A stretch of DNA of 64,000 nt from assembly GCA_022822135.1 (NCBI GenBank), contig JAJECH010000025.1:124001-188000 (forward strand), written 5' to 3'. Of this stretch, positions 28,338 to 37,468 are shown in pieces; position 1 is the stretch's first letter; every line of letters starts with the position of its first letter. A program made the translations under genes and the position numbers. Below the pieces are notes generated by a model that had not been told where the DNA came from, did not search any database, and was given only the letters and a program-made list of their open reading frames with translations. The DNA comes from Pseudomonadales bacterium (GTDB lineage: Bacteria > Pseudomonadota > Gammaproteobacteria > Pseudomonadales > Azotimanducaceae).

Positions 28338-29873
28338 CTACGCGACGCGACGACGCTCCTTCGAGGATGGGATTGCGAGTGATTCACGGTACTTTGTAAC
28401 CGTGCGTCGTGATATTTCGATGTCACTCTCCTTTAATCGAATTGCAATCGCTTGATCAGATAGCGGTCGTCCCGGGTCCTCGTCTTGAATCAAGTTCTTG
28501 AGCACCGCACGGATCGCAACACCGGAATGTTCCTTACCAGGTTGACTACCGACTCGATTCGAGAAAAAGTACTTCAATTCATAAACACCGCGCGGAGTCT
28601 CGAGGTATTTACCAGTCGTTAGGCGTGATACCGTAGAGTTGTGGAGTCCAATTTCGTCGGCCACGTCAGCTAGTAACAGAGGCTGCATTGCGCCTTCGCC
28701 ATGTTCGAAAAAAGCCTGCTGTTTGGAAACAACAACCCACAATATCCGCATGACGTTGAAGTTTCGGAAACGTAAGCTCGAAAGAAGCAATTTCGCCCGA
28801 CTATGACATTCCTTCAAATACTCTCGATCTTTCGCGTCGGCTGAATTAGCATGCTCACGACTCGACTTACGTCCAACCGAACGACGATACTCACTGTACC
28901 AATCTGAAATCTTCAGCTGCGGGACGTAGTCGTCGAGCATTTCCACCTGCCACGTATCGTCAACCTTGCGCACACGAGCCTCTGGTTTGATGTATTCGAT
29001 GGTTTCATCAACAAAGCTCGACGCTGGTCGGGGATTTAGATGCGTGATGAACTCTACCGCGTCGTTGAGCACTTGCGGCGTCATATCTAACGCTTCCCCG
29101 ATTAGGTCGAACTGTTGGCTCGCTAACAAATCGAACGCATCACGCAGGATCCGCATGACACTCGGTATACGTTCGTCCGTACCGGCGAGTGCGCGAGTTT
29201 GAATCATCAGACACTCACGTAAGTCGCGCGCGCACACACCCAGTGGAGAAAACCCTTGCACCAGAACCATGACGTCCTCTAATTCGGCCATGGTGCATGC
29301 AACGAAGCGTTGCACCTCTTCCAGAAGTGAATCGTCAGTCAACGGCAGAAACCCGTCTTCATCGAGAAACTCGAACATGATCTCTGCGATTCGCGCTTCA
29401 TTCTCTGTACACGCAGTAAGTCTCAGTTGCTCGAATAGATGATCGACTAACGTGTCGGACTTCGAACGATTCTCCAGTACTGCCGCCAGATCATTGTCAT
29501 GTGTGTCCCGCGGAGACGAGAGATGCGAAAGCTGATCATCCCACTCAATCTCTCGCTCGATAGACTTATCTGAGTCAAGGCGATCGAGGTGTTGCGTTTG
29601 GTCAAACACTTCCCCGTCGTCGTACTCCGTGGACTCCGAGTCATCCAAGTCCGATCCAAGCGAATCCGATTCATCGATCGGCTCATGAAGGTTCTCCGAT
29701 TCGTCGGGTGGCTCGTCGATTTCGAGTAAGGGATTGTCCGCCAATTCCTGTTCTATAGCGGATGACAACTCGAGCTTGGTCATCTGTAGCAAATGAATCG
29801 ATTGACTCATGCGAGGTACGGCTCGATTGCGCAAAGCGACCGTTTGCTGAAACCCGGTCCGCATCGCACTCAT
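28338..29873 (-). CDS. rpoN: RNA polymerase sigma-54 factor
   Basis: 511 aa. Region I is Gln/Leu-rich ([25 protein letters not shown]), region II is long and acidic, and region III ends in the cross-linking/helix-turn-helix part and the RpoN box ([17 protein letters not shown]). It recruits polymerase to -24/-12 promoters with enhancer-binding activators. Overlaps lptB by 4 bp. Confidence 0.96.
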   Translation of the reverse strand: MSAMRTGFQQTVALRNRAVPRMSQSIHLLQMTKLELSSAIEQELADNPLLEIDEPPDESENLHEPIDESDSLGSDLDDSESTEYDDGEVFDQTQHLDRLDSDKSIEREIEWDDQLSHLSSPRDTHDNDLAAVLENRSKSDTLVDHLFEQLRLTACTENEARIAEIMFEFLDEDGFLPLTDDSLLEEVQRFVACTMAELEDVMVLVQGFSPLGVCARDLRECLMIQTRALAGTDERIPSVMRILRDAFDLLASQQFDLIGEALDMTPQVLNDAVEFITHLNPRPASSFVDETIEYIKPEARVRKVDDTWQVEMLDDYVPQLKISDWYSEYRRSVGRKSSREHANSADAKDREYLKECHSRAKLLLSSLRFRNFNVMRILWVVVSKQQAFFEHGEGAMQPLLLADVADEIGLHNSTVSRLTTGKYLETPRGVYELKYFFSNRVGSQPGKEHSGVAIRAVLKNLIQDEDPGRPLSDQAIAIRLKESDIEISRRTVTKYRESLAIPSSKERRRVA

Positions 29874-30607
29874 AGTCTGAACTCTTCACCGAGATACACG
29901 CGACGTACTTGTTCGTTCGCCAAGATAGCGTTTGAATCGCCGTCAGCTATGATGTGCCCGTCACTTACGATGTACGCACGGTCACAAATATCCAGCGTGT
30001 CGCGGACGTTATGGTCGGTAATCAGTACACCGATACCGTAACTAACTAAACGACGGACGTTCTCTTTGATGTCATTGACTGAAATCGGATCAACGCCCGC
30101 GAATGGTTCATCTAGCAGCATAAACCGAGGCGCTGAGGCAAGTGCTCGGGCAATTTCTAGCCGTCTCCGTTCACCACCTGACAACCGCTCGCCCCGCGTA
30201 TCTTGAAAACCCGTTAACTGAAATTCTTCCAGCAAACGCTCCATGGTTGCAGTTCGCCCGGTCTTATCTAAATCTCGTCGTAGTTGCAGTACCGCGATAA
30301 GGTTGTCACGTACAGTCAATCGCCTAAATACGCTCGCTTCCTGTGGCAGATACCCTAAACCCCCACGTGCTCGAACGTGCATCGGCGCTTTAGACACGTC
30401 GACTCCATTGACGGTAATCTTGCCTGAGTCCATCCTCACTAGCCCGACGATACAGTAAAAACACGTCGTTTTACCCGCCCCGTTTGGACCGAGTAATCCA
30501 ACAATCTCGCCACTGTCTACAGTAAGCGAGACACCTTCAACGACTCGTTTCTTACCGTAACTCTTGGTGACGTCTGTCACCACGAGTGCATTGTCGCCGT
30601 CGCTCAA
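29870..30607 (-). CDS. lptB: LPS export ABC ATPase LptB
   Basis: 245 aa. Walker [10 protein letters not shown], signature [15 protein letters not shown], Walker [14 protein letters not shown], and the H-loop in [10 protein letters not shown] typical of LptB. Powers LptB2FG extraction of lipopolysaccharide from the inner membrane. Overlaps lptA and rpoN by 4 bp each. Confidence 0.96.
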   Translation of the reverse strand: MSDGDNALVVTDVTKSYGKKRVVEGVSLTVDSGEIVGLLGPNGAGKTTCFYCIVGLVRMDSGKITVNGVDVSKAPMHVRARGGLGYLPQEASVFRRLTVRDNLIAVLQLRRDLDKTGRTATMERLLEEFQLTGFQDTRGERLSGGERRRLEIARALASAPRFMLLDEPFAGVDPISVNDIKENVRRLVSYGIGVLITDHNVRDTLDICDRAYIVSDGHIIADGDSNAILANEQVRRVYLGEEFRL

Positions 30608-31200
30608 TCTTCATCATCCAATACGAATTCAATCTGCTGACCATCCGTCGGGTCCGTAGAACCTGCGATCAACTCGCCTGCATCCAAGTCGTACTCAATA
30701 CGCTCCCCTCGTATCTGATTGCCGTCTTGAAGGAGAATTACGTTACCTGAAAGCACGATGGTCTGCTCATCCACGCTATAGGTCATACTTGACGAGGATG
30801 CCGTTACTAGATTCGGTTCACTTTGCGTAAATTGCACAGGCTCACCGTCGGCGACGACCGCCACGATCTTCCCCGCCGTTCTCTTCACTGTCATACGGTC
30901 TGCGGTCAGTGTCATCGAACCTCGTTCTAACTGGACATCGCCATCGAACGACCAACTGCTATCACCGTCCGCTAGATTTGCCTGAACCGAATTCCCGACT
31001 ACCCGAATTTGCGCGTCTTCATCGTTAGTCTGCCCCAATATAGGATGCGACGCTACGACCAGAACCGACGCTATAAAACTAAGAACCAACCGGTACCAGT
31101 AATTCGACTTGTGAATCTGTGCTTGCCGAAAATTCGATCGTTCTAGTTGCCAAATCCGCTTCAAAATGGTCGGCATGAAATTTGCTACCCCCACTCTCAA
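30604..31200 (-). CDS. lptA: LPS periplasmic bridge protein LptA
   Basis: 198 aa from 31200, or 190 aa from the ATG at 31176. Signal-peptide-like segment ([19 protein letters not shown]) then the OstA/LptA beta-jellyroll ([45 protein letters not shown]). Forms the periplasmic bridge carrying LPS. All ATG starts fall about 100-120 bp inside lptC, giving an unusually long overlap and an extended N-region; a later TTG is possible but would leave a very short leader. Product is clear, start is not. Confidence 0.88.
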   Translation of the reverse strand: MRVGVANFMPTILKRIWQLERSNFRQAQIHKSNYWYRLVLSFIASVLVVASHPILGQTNDEDAQIRVVGNSVQANLADGDSSWSFDGDVQLERGSMTLTADRMTVKRTAGKIVAVVADGEPVQFTQSEPNLVTASSSSMTYSVDEQTIVLSGNVILLQDGNQIRGERIEYDLDAGELIAGSTDPTDGQQIEFVLDDED

Positions 31201-31672
31201 CGCTAACTCTACTCATCGACTCGACGAATTGTCGACGCGGGTAAATCTTCAGTGATTCCGTTGTCACCGTTATTGCTGATTGTTGATCGCATACCGATGA
31301 CAAATGCACACTGCCACTTAAAGTCAGTGATGGGTCTTCGGGATGTTCTTCATAGATTCCTTCGTTCGCCCTTAATCGCCAGTCATCTTTACCTTCCGTA
31401 AAAACGGTCATCCGAAGACCAAGTATGTCAGTTCGGTCTCGTCGATCGTAGTACGTCGCTTCGTTTGCATAAATCCGGTACAACTGGGTGCCTTCGATAT
31501 CAAATTGCGTAACCTCGAAACCCGAAATCAACGCATCTGGTTCGTCGCTGAGCGCTTGCGGAAACGGATCTAAGGCAGGGGGTTCATCTGAATTAATAAG
31601 GTAGACGAAAACAACCGCCAGACCGCTTATGAGTACGACGTAAACCCATTTCATCTCAAGAAAGCGCGACAT
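31079..31672 (-). CDS. lptC: LPS export protein LptC
   Basis: 197 aa (or 191 aa from 31654, MKWVYVVL). One N-terminal membrane helix (KWVYVVLISGLAVVFVYLI) and a periplasmic beta-jellyroll with LYRIYANEATYYDRRDRTDI and LTLSGSVHLSS. It takes LPS from LptB2FG and hands it to LptA. Its 3' end overlaps lptA considerably. Confidence 0.9.
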   Translation of the reverse strand: MSRFLEMKWVYVVLISGLAVVFVYLINSDEPPALDPFPQALSDEPDALISGFEVTQFDIEGTQLYRIYANEATYYDRRDRTDILGLRMTVFTEGKDDWRLRANEGIYEEHPEDPSLTLSGSVHLSSVCDQQSAITVTTESLKIYPRRQFVESMSRVSVESGGSKFHADHFEADLATRTIEFSASTDSQVELLVPVGS

Positions 31673-32186
31673 AGAGCCGATCGCATACCTCTCTCACAGC
31701 GCCTTCACCGCCGCTTCGATTCGTCACCCAATCTGCGTGTTCCTTAACACTTTCTACCGCATTCGCCACCGCTACCGAAAGACCGGCTAAACGCATCGCC
31801 GGCAGATCAGGTTCATCGTCGCCCATAAAAAGCGCTTGTTCCCCAGACAGATCGAGTTCCATCAACAGATTTGACAACGATTCTGCTTTGTTTGTGGAAC
31901 CTTGTACGACATGCGGAATGTCGAGTTCACGAGCGCGAGAAGCAACAATCGGGCTGCTTCGACCGGTGATGATGCCGATCGCTACGTTCACTCGTTGTAG
32001 TTTGCGCAACCCGTATCCATCCTGCACGTTGAAAGTCTTGTATTCCGTACCACTCGAGTCGAATGTCAGATCTCCATTTGTCAGGACACCGTCAACGTCA
32101 AGCACGACGAGTCGGATTCGTCGTAAGCGGTCACGCAGTGATTCGTTAACCGACACTAGGCTTTGCCAATTCTTGTACAACCACAA
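31656..32186 (-). CDS. kdsC: KDO-8-phosphate phosphatase
   Basis: 176 aa from 32186 (overlapping yrbG by 41 bp), or 166 aa from a GTG at 32156. HAD phosphatase of the C0 type: LDVDGVLTNGDLTFDSSG, ITGRSSPIV and MGDDEPDLPAM. Produces KDO for LPS inner core. The kdsD isomerase gene that normally sits between yrbG and kdsC is missing here and must be elsewhere or replaced. Confidence 0.94.
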   Translation of the reverse strand: MWLYKNWQSLVSVNESLRDRLRRIRLVVLDVDGVLTNGDLTFDSSGTEYKTFNVQDGYGLRKLQRVNVAIGIITGRSSPIVASRARELDIPHVVQGSTNKAESLSNLLMELDLSGEQALFMGDDEPDLPAMRLAGLSVAVANAVESVKEHADWVTNRSGGEGAVREVCDRLYVALS

Positions 32187-33135
32187 TCACGATATAACCA
32201 ATGTAGCCTAGCAAGAGCACCGATCCTTCAAATCGGGTCACAATCTTCTTCGAGCGAATCCCGTAAGCGAAGAGTGCTAACAACATTGTGAACGCAAACA
32301 TAGTACCAAGATCGCGCCAAACCTCCGTCGTCGACAATGCGTACGGCAGAATCAAAGCCGGAATCGGCAGAACCGCCAAAATGTTCAGGATGTTTGATCC
32401 AACGACATTGCCGATCGCTATTTCTGGATGTCCTTTCGTAGCCGCCGTCATCGTCGCCGCCAGTTCCGGTAAGCTCGTACCAAGCGCGACGATCGTCAAT
32501 CCCACGACGCTGCTAGGCACACCAAAATAACCCGCTATGTACTTTGCACCGAAGACCACCATCTCAGCAGCACCCACAAGTAATAACGATCCAACTATTA
32601 ACCAACTCCAAGCTTGCCGTTTGCTCATCTCCTCCAGGTCTTGAAGCTCTTCCTCGAGTCCATCGGGAAGTGCATGTCGTTTGCGTGCGGCGCGAAACAT
32701 CTGATACATCCCCGCAGCGAGCATGACAAATAAGATCACTCCGTCGATTCTGGATAGCTCGTAGTCCCATCCGAGAATACATGCGACGAGAAGGGTGGCC
32801 AGCAGTAACCATGGCATCTCAAATTTGAGAACCGACATCGCAAACGGTAAGGGCACGACAATGGCCGTCATCCCGAGAACTAGACCAATGTTGGCGATAT
32901 TCGATCCGATTGCATTGCCAAATCCGAGACCGGAATTACCTTGAAGCGCGGCAATAAGTGTGACAACAATTTCTGGAGCTGATGTGCCGACTGACACAAC
33001 GGTCAAGCCGATTAAGAGCTTTGGGACGTTCATTTGCGTAGCGATCGCAACCGCGCTCGCAACGAACTTGTCCGCACTCCATATCAGTAGAACCAATCCC
33101 CCAAGCAGAATGAAAAATGAAAGAACTAGGAACAT
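32146..33135 (-). CDS. yrbG: Calcium/sodium antiporter, YrbG family
   Basis: 329 aa with about ten membrane segments and the two inverted alpha-repeats of the CaCA superfamily: GTSAPEIVVTLIAALQ with GNAIGSNIANIGLVLG, and GTSLPELAATMTAATKG with GNVVGSNILNILAV. Cytoplasmic acidic linker (DGLEEELQDLEEM) between them. First gene of the LPS/rpoN cluster. Confidence 0.92.
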   Translation of the reverse strand: MFLVLSFFILLGGLVLLIWSADKFVASAVAIATQMNVPKLLIGLTVVSVGTSAPEIVVTLIAALQGNSGLGFGNAIGSNIANIGLVLGMTAIVVPLPFAMSVLKFEMPWLLLATLLVACILGWDYELSRIDGVILFVMLAAGMYQMFRAARKRHALPDGLEEELQDLEEMSKRQAWSWLIVGSLLLVGAAEMVVFGAKYIAGYFGVPSSVVGLTIVALGTSLPELAATMTAATKGHPEIAIGNVVGSNILNILAVLPIPALILPYALSTTEVWRDLGTMFAFTMLLALFAYGIRSKKIVTRFEGSVLLLGYIGYIVIVVVQELAKPSVG

Positions 33136-33468
33136 TCCGCAGGAATCGATCGACGCGTTAAGGCATAAATCGGATTGTATCCCGCCCCTTTTCGTTGCGT
33201 AGAAATTCGATGAGACTTATGTTCCGGAACGGAAGCTGAATCTCACTTACAACGGTTACGGTTCTTGCAGCACACGCTTCGCTCAATGTCCGTAGCGTTG
33301 TAGATTCACTTGCCGCTTCGAAAGTGACCATATTGAGTTAGCAAGTAACATTTCGTTTGTCGTTCGCATAGCAGCGAGGCCGTCTAAATCGGCGCTCATT
33401 CTGCACTGCACAGTAACTCTTTCCCGTCTTTGCGGTCGAACTTAAACCTCCTATTGGTCTCGTAAACT
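33136..33468. other. Intergenic region yrbG / ibaG
   Basis: 333 bp between divergent genes. In enterics the mla operon lies here; no mla gene is present. Short open frames exist (for example about 34 codons ending near 33345 on the plus strand) but lack starts and family resemblance. No clear promoter or hairpin seen. Confidence 0.5.
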
Positions 33469-33705
33469 CTGTTAGAAGACACGATTCGTTCGAATCTCGA
33501 ACAAGAATTTCCAGATGCCGCCATCGAAATCACAGTCGATGGAAACCGCTGTCTAATTAGCGTCATCACGGTAGATTTCGAAGGCAAGTTGCGCGTACGA
33601 CGCGAGCAACGCATATACGGCTGTTTGAAAGACCTACTGGCTTCTGGGGAGCTGCATGCTGTCACCATTAATGCCAAAACCCCAATAGAAGCGAAGGCAG
33701 ACTAA
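33469..33705 (+). CDS. ibaG: BolA-family protein IbaG
   Basis: 78 aa if started at the CTG at 33469. An in-frame stop (TAA, 33463-33465) leaves no ATG, GTG or TTG before the conserved body, so an unusual start is needed. The BolA fold is evident: DAAIEITVDGNRCLISVITV, RVRREQRIYGCLKDLL, and the C-terminal GELHAVTINAKTPIEA. BolA/IbaG proteins pair with monothiol glutaredoxins in iron-sulfur cluster handling. Position directly before murA is the conserved one. Too short and without a standard start, so easily missed in annotation. Confidence 0.85.
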   Translation: MLEDTIRSNLEQEFPDAAIEITVDGNRCLISVITVDFEGKLRVRREQRIYGCLKDLLASGELHAVTINAKTPIEAKAD

Positions 33706-33707
33706 CT

Positions 33708-34970
33708 GTGGAGAAACTCCGAATCCGGGGTGGTCGTCCGCTTCACGGTCATGTGCCGATTTCAGGGGCGAAAAACGCCTCTTTACCGATGCTAGCCGCC
33801 ACTCTACTGACGTCCGATCCAGTACAAATTAGCAACGTACCGAGACTACGCGATGTTCATACGATGCTCGCTGTACTGCAATCGCTCGGCGCGGACGCCT
33901 CTTTTTGCGGTGAAGCCGAGGTTTCAGTCCAAGCAGACAACATCAACAACCTCAAAGCGCCGTACGATCTTGTTAAGACGATGCGCGCTTCGTTCCTGGT
34001 TCTCGGCCCGCTGCTCGCGCGTTTCCAGTTTGTCGAGGTATCCCTCCCCGGTGGCTGTGCCATCGGTACTAGACCGATCGATCAACATCTGAAAGCCCTC
34101 GCGGCACTCGGCGCCACGATTGAGCTCAAGGAAGGCTATGTAACTGCGGAGATCGATGGTCGACTAAGAGGGTCGCTCATCGATATGGATATTGCGACTG
34201 TCACTGGAACACAAAACGCGCTCATGGCCGCAACCCTAGCGGACGGGGATTCCACTATCGTGAATGCAGCCCGTGAACCAGAAATCGTCGCACTCGCGAA
34301 CATGCTGAACGATATGGGAGCTGATGTCGAGGGGGCCGGTACGGACGTAATTCATGTCCGTGGGAAAGAAGCCCTTCATGGCTGCACGGTCACGTTGATG
34401 CCAGATCGGATCGAAGCAGGAACGTTTCTTATCGCTGGTGCCGCGACGCGTGGTTGTATCACCATAAATGGTGGTTGCCATGATCTGCTGGATGCGCCCA
34501 TCGCAAAACTCCGTCAAACCGGTGTCGAGGTCACCGTCGACGGGGACTACATCCACCTAGACACTCACGGTGAGCAACCACGAGCGGTGGATATTCGCAC
34601 AGCGACATATCCAGGGATTCCAACCGACCTTCAAGCTCAATTTCTTGCGTTGAACTGTGTTGCCAAAGGTACTAGTCGAGTTATTGAAACAATCTTTGAG
34701 AATCGGTTTATGCACGTACCGGAACTCGCGCGACTTGGCGCTACGATCGAAAGCGACGGCACGACCGCCACAACAGTAGGTGTACCCCAACTCTACGGCG
34801 CTAATATCATGGCAACCGATCTACGCGCCTCTTCATGCTTGGTGATTGGCGGACTGGTCGCGAGCGGTGAGACCGTCGTCGATCGTGTCTATCACCTCGA
34901 CCGCGGTTACGAACACATAGAAGAGAAATTGACCGCCGTCGGCGCGGATATTCAGCGGATCGACGAATGA
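33708..34970 (+). CDS. murA: UDP-N-acetylglucosamine 1-carboxyvinyltransferase
   Basis: 420 aa from a GTG at 33708. Lys22-Asn23 in GAKNASLPMLAA and catalytic Cys117 in LPGGCAIGTRPIDQHL, the fosfomycin target. First committed step of peptidoglycan synthesis. Presence of the Cys predicts fosfomycin sensitivity at target level. Follows ibaG by 2 bp and overlaps hisD by 4 bp. Confidence 0.97.
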   Translation: MEKLRIRGGRPLHGHVPISGAKNASLPMLAATLLTSDPVQISNVPRLRDVHTMLAVLQSLGADASFCGEAEVSVQADNINNLKAPYDLVKTMRASFLVLGPLLARFQFVEVSLPGGCAIGTRPIDQHLKALAALGATIELKEGYVTAEIDGRLRGSLIDMDIATVTGTQNALMAATLADGDSTIVNAAREPEIVALANMLNDMGADVEGAGTDVIHVRGKEALHGCTVTLMPDRIEAGTFLIAGAATRGCITINGGCHDLLDAPIAKLRQTGVEVTVDGDYIHLDTHGEQPRAVDIRTATYPGIPTDLQAQFLALNCVAKGTSRVIETIFENRFMHVPELARLGATIESDGTTATTVGVPQLYGANIMATDLRASSCLVIGGLVASGETVVDRVYHLDRGYEHIEEKLTAVGADIQRIDE

Positions 34971-36289
34971 TGGGGTTTTCCGTCCGACATCTCGACACGC
35001 AAAAACCAGACTTCGAGCCAAACTTTGAGGCTTTGCTCGACTGGGACAATCGTGAAAACGCCGATATTGTTAAACGTGCTCGACAGATCGTAGACGCAAT
35101 TCGCAATGACGGCGACGACGCGCTTGTCCATTTCACGCGTGAATTCGACAAACGCGATGTGCGTGCGGGAACCGACCTCAACATCACGCATGCATCCATG
35201 GCTTCGGGGTGGGATCGTTTGGAAAAAAGCGATCGAGAAAACCTGCGAGCCGCGGCTCAACGTATCCGCGATTACCATCAAAGGCAGCTCCCTGAAGACT
35301 CGGATTACACCGACGAATATGGCAACAAATTAGGCAGTCGCTCAAGCCCAATTTCTCGTGTAGGCGTTTATGTGCCGAGCGGTCAAGCTGCGTATCCATC
35401 GACGGTCTTGATGACGCTCATACCTGCAAACATTGCAGGCGTCCCGGAGACCGTCGTATCAGTACCAATGCCAAACGGCAAGATCAGCGACCATATCTTA
35501 GGTGCACTGCATCTCGTCGAACCAACACATGCCTTTGGCGTCGGCGGTGCGCAAGCCATCGCAGCGATGGCTTTTGGTACAGACACCGTGCCGAAGGTCG
35601 ATAAGATCGTGGGACCGGGCGGCGACTGGGTCGCCGCTGCGAAAAAACACGTCTTCGGTCCCGTCGGTATCGAATCGATCGCTGGACCGAGCGAAATATT
35701 GGTCATATCCGACGGCTCTGTCGACCCACGCTGGACAGCATGGGATTTGATGTCCCAAGCAGAACATGACGCAAGCGCTCAAGCCATCCTAGTGAGCCCA
35801 TCCTCGCAATACCTTTCTGACGTCGCTTCTCAAATTGAAGCTAATCTCGATTCATCCCCGCGCGCAAACATCATTACGCAGTCCCTGAAAAAGCGTGGCG
35901 CGTTTATTCGGACTCGTTCACTCGAGGAAGCGATCGAAATCGCCAATCGGGTCGCTCCGGAACATCTGCAATTGGCCGTTGAAAACGCACGCGATCATCT
36001 AGCAAGCATTAAGCACGCGGGCGCGATTTTCTTAGGTCAATTTAGCGCTGAAGCGCTTGGTGACTATGTCGCGGGTCCAAGTCATGTCTTGCCAACTTTT
36101 GGTACCGCTCGCTACGCATCCGTCCTTAGCGTCCAAGATTTCATGAAACGCACTTCCGTCATCGATATCACCGAGTCTGGTGCCGACGCACTCGGTCGCG
36201 TAGCCAGCCAACTTGCGGAAGTTGAAGGTTTGCACGCGCATGCCGAGGCCGCCCGAATTCGCATACGGGACTACGACGGCAACCGCTAA
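34967..36289 (+). CDS. hisD: Histidinol dehydrogenase
   Basis: 440 aa. Zinc enzyme for the last two steps of histidine synthesis. Family signature visible as VGVYVPSGQAAYPSTVLM, VDKIVGPGGDWVAAAK, IAGPSEILVI, the catalytic SQAEHDASAQAIL, NRVAPEHLQLAV and AGPSHVLPT. In many relatives hisG lies between murA and hisD; here hisD overlaps murA directly. Confidence 0.96.
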   Translation: MMGFSVRHLDTQKPDFEPNFEALLDWDNRENADIVKRARQIVDAIRNDGDDALVHFTREFDKRDVRAGTDLNITHASMASGWDRLEKSDRENLRAAAQRIRDYHQRQLPEDSDYTDEYGNKLGSRSSPISRVGVYVPSGQAAYPSTVLMTLIPANIAGVPETVVSVPMPNGKISDHILGALHLVEPTHAFGVGGAQAIAAMAFGTDTVPKVDKIVGPGGDWVAAAKKHVFGPVGIESIAGPSEILVISDGSVDPRWTAWDLMSQAEHDASAQAILVSPSSQYLSDVASQIEANLDSSPRANIITQSLKKRGAFIRTRSLEEAIEIANRVAPEHLQLAVENARDHLASIKHAGAIFLGQFSAEALGDYVAGPSHVLPTFGTARYASVLSVQDFMKRTSVIDITESGADALGRVASQLAEVEGLHAHAEAARIRIRDYDGNR

Positions 36290-36314
36290 TCATGCGGTAC
36301 AGTGGCTTCACTCA

Positions 36315-37406
36315 GTGAGTTTCGTTGAGCACTTTCAGCAACTCGTTCAACAGGACTTCGAACCTGACCCTGCTCAGCTAGAAGCCGCAAAGCTCTTCGA
36401 TACGATCGCGACCAGTCTTATCCAGGTAGAGGCACAGTCGAGCGTTCGTCGCGTTCTCAGACGATTCTTCGGTCTACGAAGTTCTGGTCAATCCCCAAAA
36501 GGCTTATATCTATGGGGTGGCGTTGGCCGTGGTAAGACGCTTCTAATGGATTTGTTCTTTACGTGGGTTCCAATAGAAGCTAAGAAACGCCTCCACTTTC
36601 ATCACTTCATGCAGATGGTTCACGAGAAACTTCACGAGTTCGAAGGTCGTGCAAATCCTCTAAGAGAAATCGCCCGAGTATTTCGCGAAGACACCTTACT
36701 GCTGTGTTTCGATGAGTTTTTCGTCGAGGATATCGGTGATGCGATGATCCTTGCCGAGCTTCTAGACGCGTTATTCGATGAAGGTCTGGTATTGATCACG
36801 ACCTCAAATACTCATCCTGCCGACCTCTACCAGAACGGACTTCAACGGAGTCGTTTTGTTCCAGCCATTCAATTGATCCAGGCGAATACCGTCGTACACG
36901 AAGTCGGCGGCGACCATGACTACCGACTTGAGAATTTACACAAGGGTGAAATCTATCGGCTGCAATTCCCTGTCGATGTTGATGCGATCAGAGAAGACCA
37001 GCAAACACTGCTGCATCGAGAGGAATTAGAGACGCCGCCGCTTATCGTTAATGGACGCGAACTTAAACCACTGTATTTCCGTGACGGTGTCGCTGGTTTC
37101 ACCTTCAACGAGTTATGTGAATCACCAAGAAACGCTTCTGATTACATCGAACTCGCACGTCAATTCAACACCGTCGTACTGTATGACGTTCCAATCCTGG
37201 ACGGTTCCTCCGAAAGCGCAGCACGTAGATTTATCGCAATGATCGACGAGTTTTACGATCGAAATGTGAACGTGATTTTTTATGCACAAGCGCCGATCCA
37301 GGAGATTTACCGAGGTGATCAGTTGCAGACGTCGTTCGAGCGCACTGTTAGCCGAGTCGTCGAAATGCAGGCAGATTCCTACCTAAGTTCAGCGCATCGA
37401 GCCTAA
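36315..37406 (+). CDS. zapE: ZapE/AFG1-like division ATPase
   Basis: 363 aa from a GTG at 36315, 25 bp after hisD (an ATG at 36213 lies inside hisD). P-loop GGVGRGKTLLMD, LHFHHFMQMVH, Walker B LLCFDEFFVED and ITTSNTHPADLYQNGLQR. ZapE acts at the Z-ring under stress or low oxygen; the AFG1 family is also linked to quality control of respiratory proteins. Confidence 0.92.
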   Translation: MSFVEHFQQLVQQDFEPDPAQLEAAKLFDTIATSLIQVEAQSSVRRVLRRFFGLRSSGQSPKGLYLWGGVGRGKTLLMDLFFTWVPIEAKKRLHFHHFMQMVHEKLHEFEGRANPLREIARVFREDTLLLCFDEFFVEDIGDAMILAELLDALFDEGLVLITTSNTHPADLYQNGLQRSRFVPAIQLIQANTVVHEVGGDHDYRLENLHKGEIYRLQFPVDVDAIREDQQTLLHREELETPPLIVNGRELKPLYFRDGVAGFTFNELCESPRNASDYIELARQFNTVVLYDVPILDGSSESAARRFIAMIDEFYDRNVNVIFYAQAPIQEIYRGDQLQTSFERTVSRVVEMQADSYLSSAHRA

Positions 37407-37468
37407 TACTGTCAATCGAAGGACATGGTCAGAACATCGCTTGATCGCGCGCTTCGTCAGCTAAAATC

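Noticed and set aside
33396-33677. Minus-strand ORF of 93 codons
   Set aside because: It is antisense to the well-conserved ibaG frame.
36213-36314. ATG start of zapE inside hisD
   Set aside because: The first 34 codons overlap conserved hisD sequence and do not resemble ZapE; the GTG at 36315 fits.
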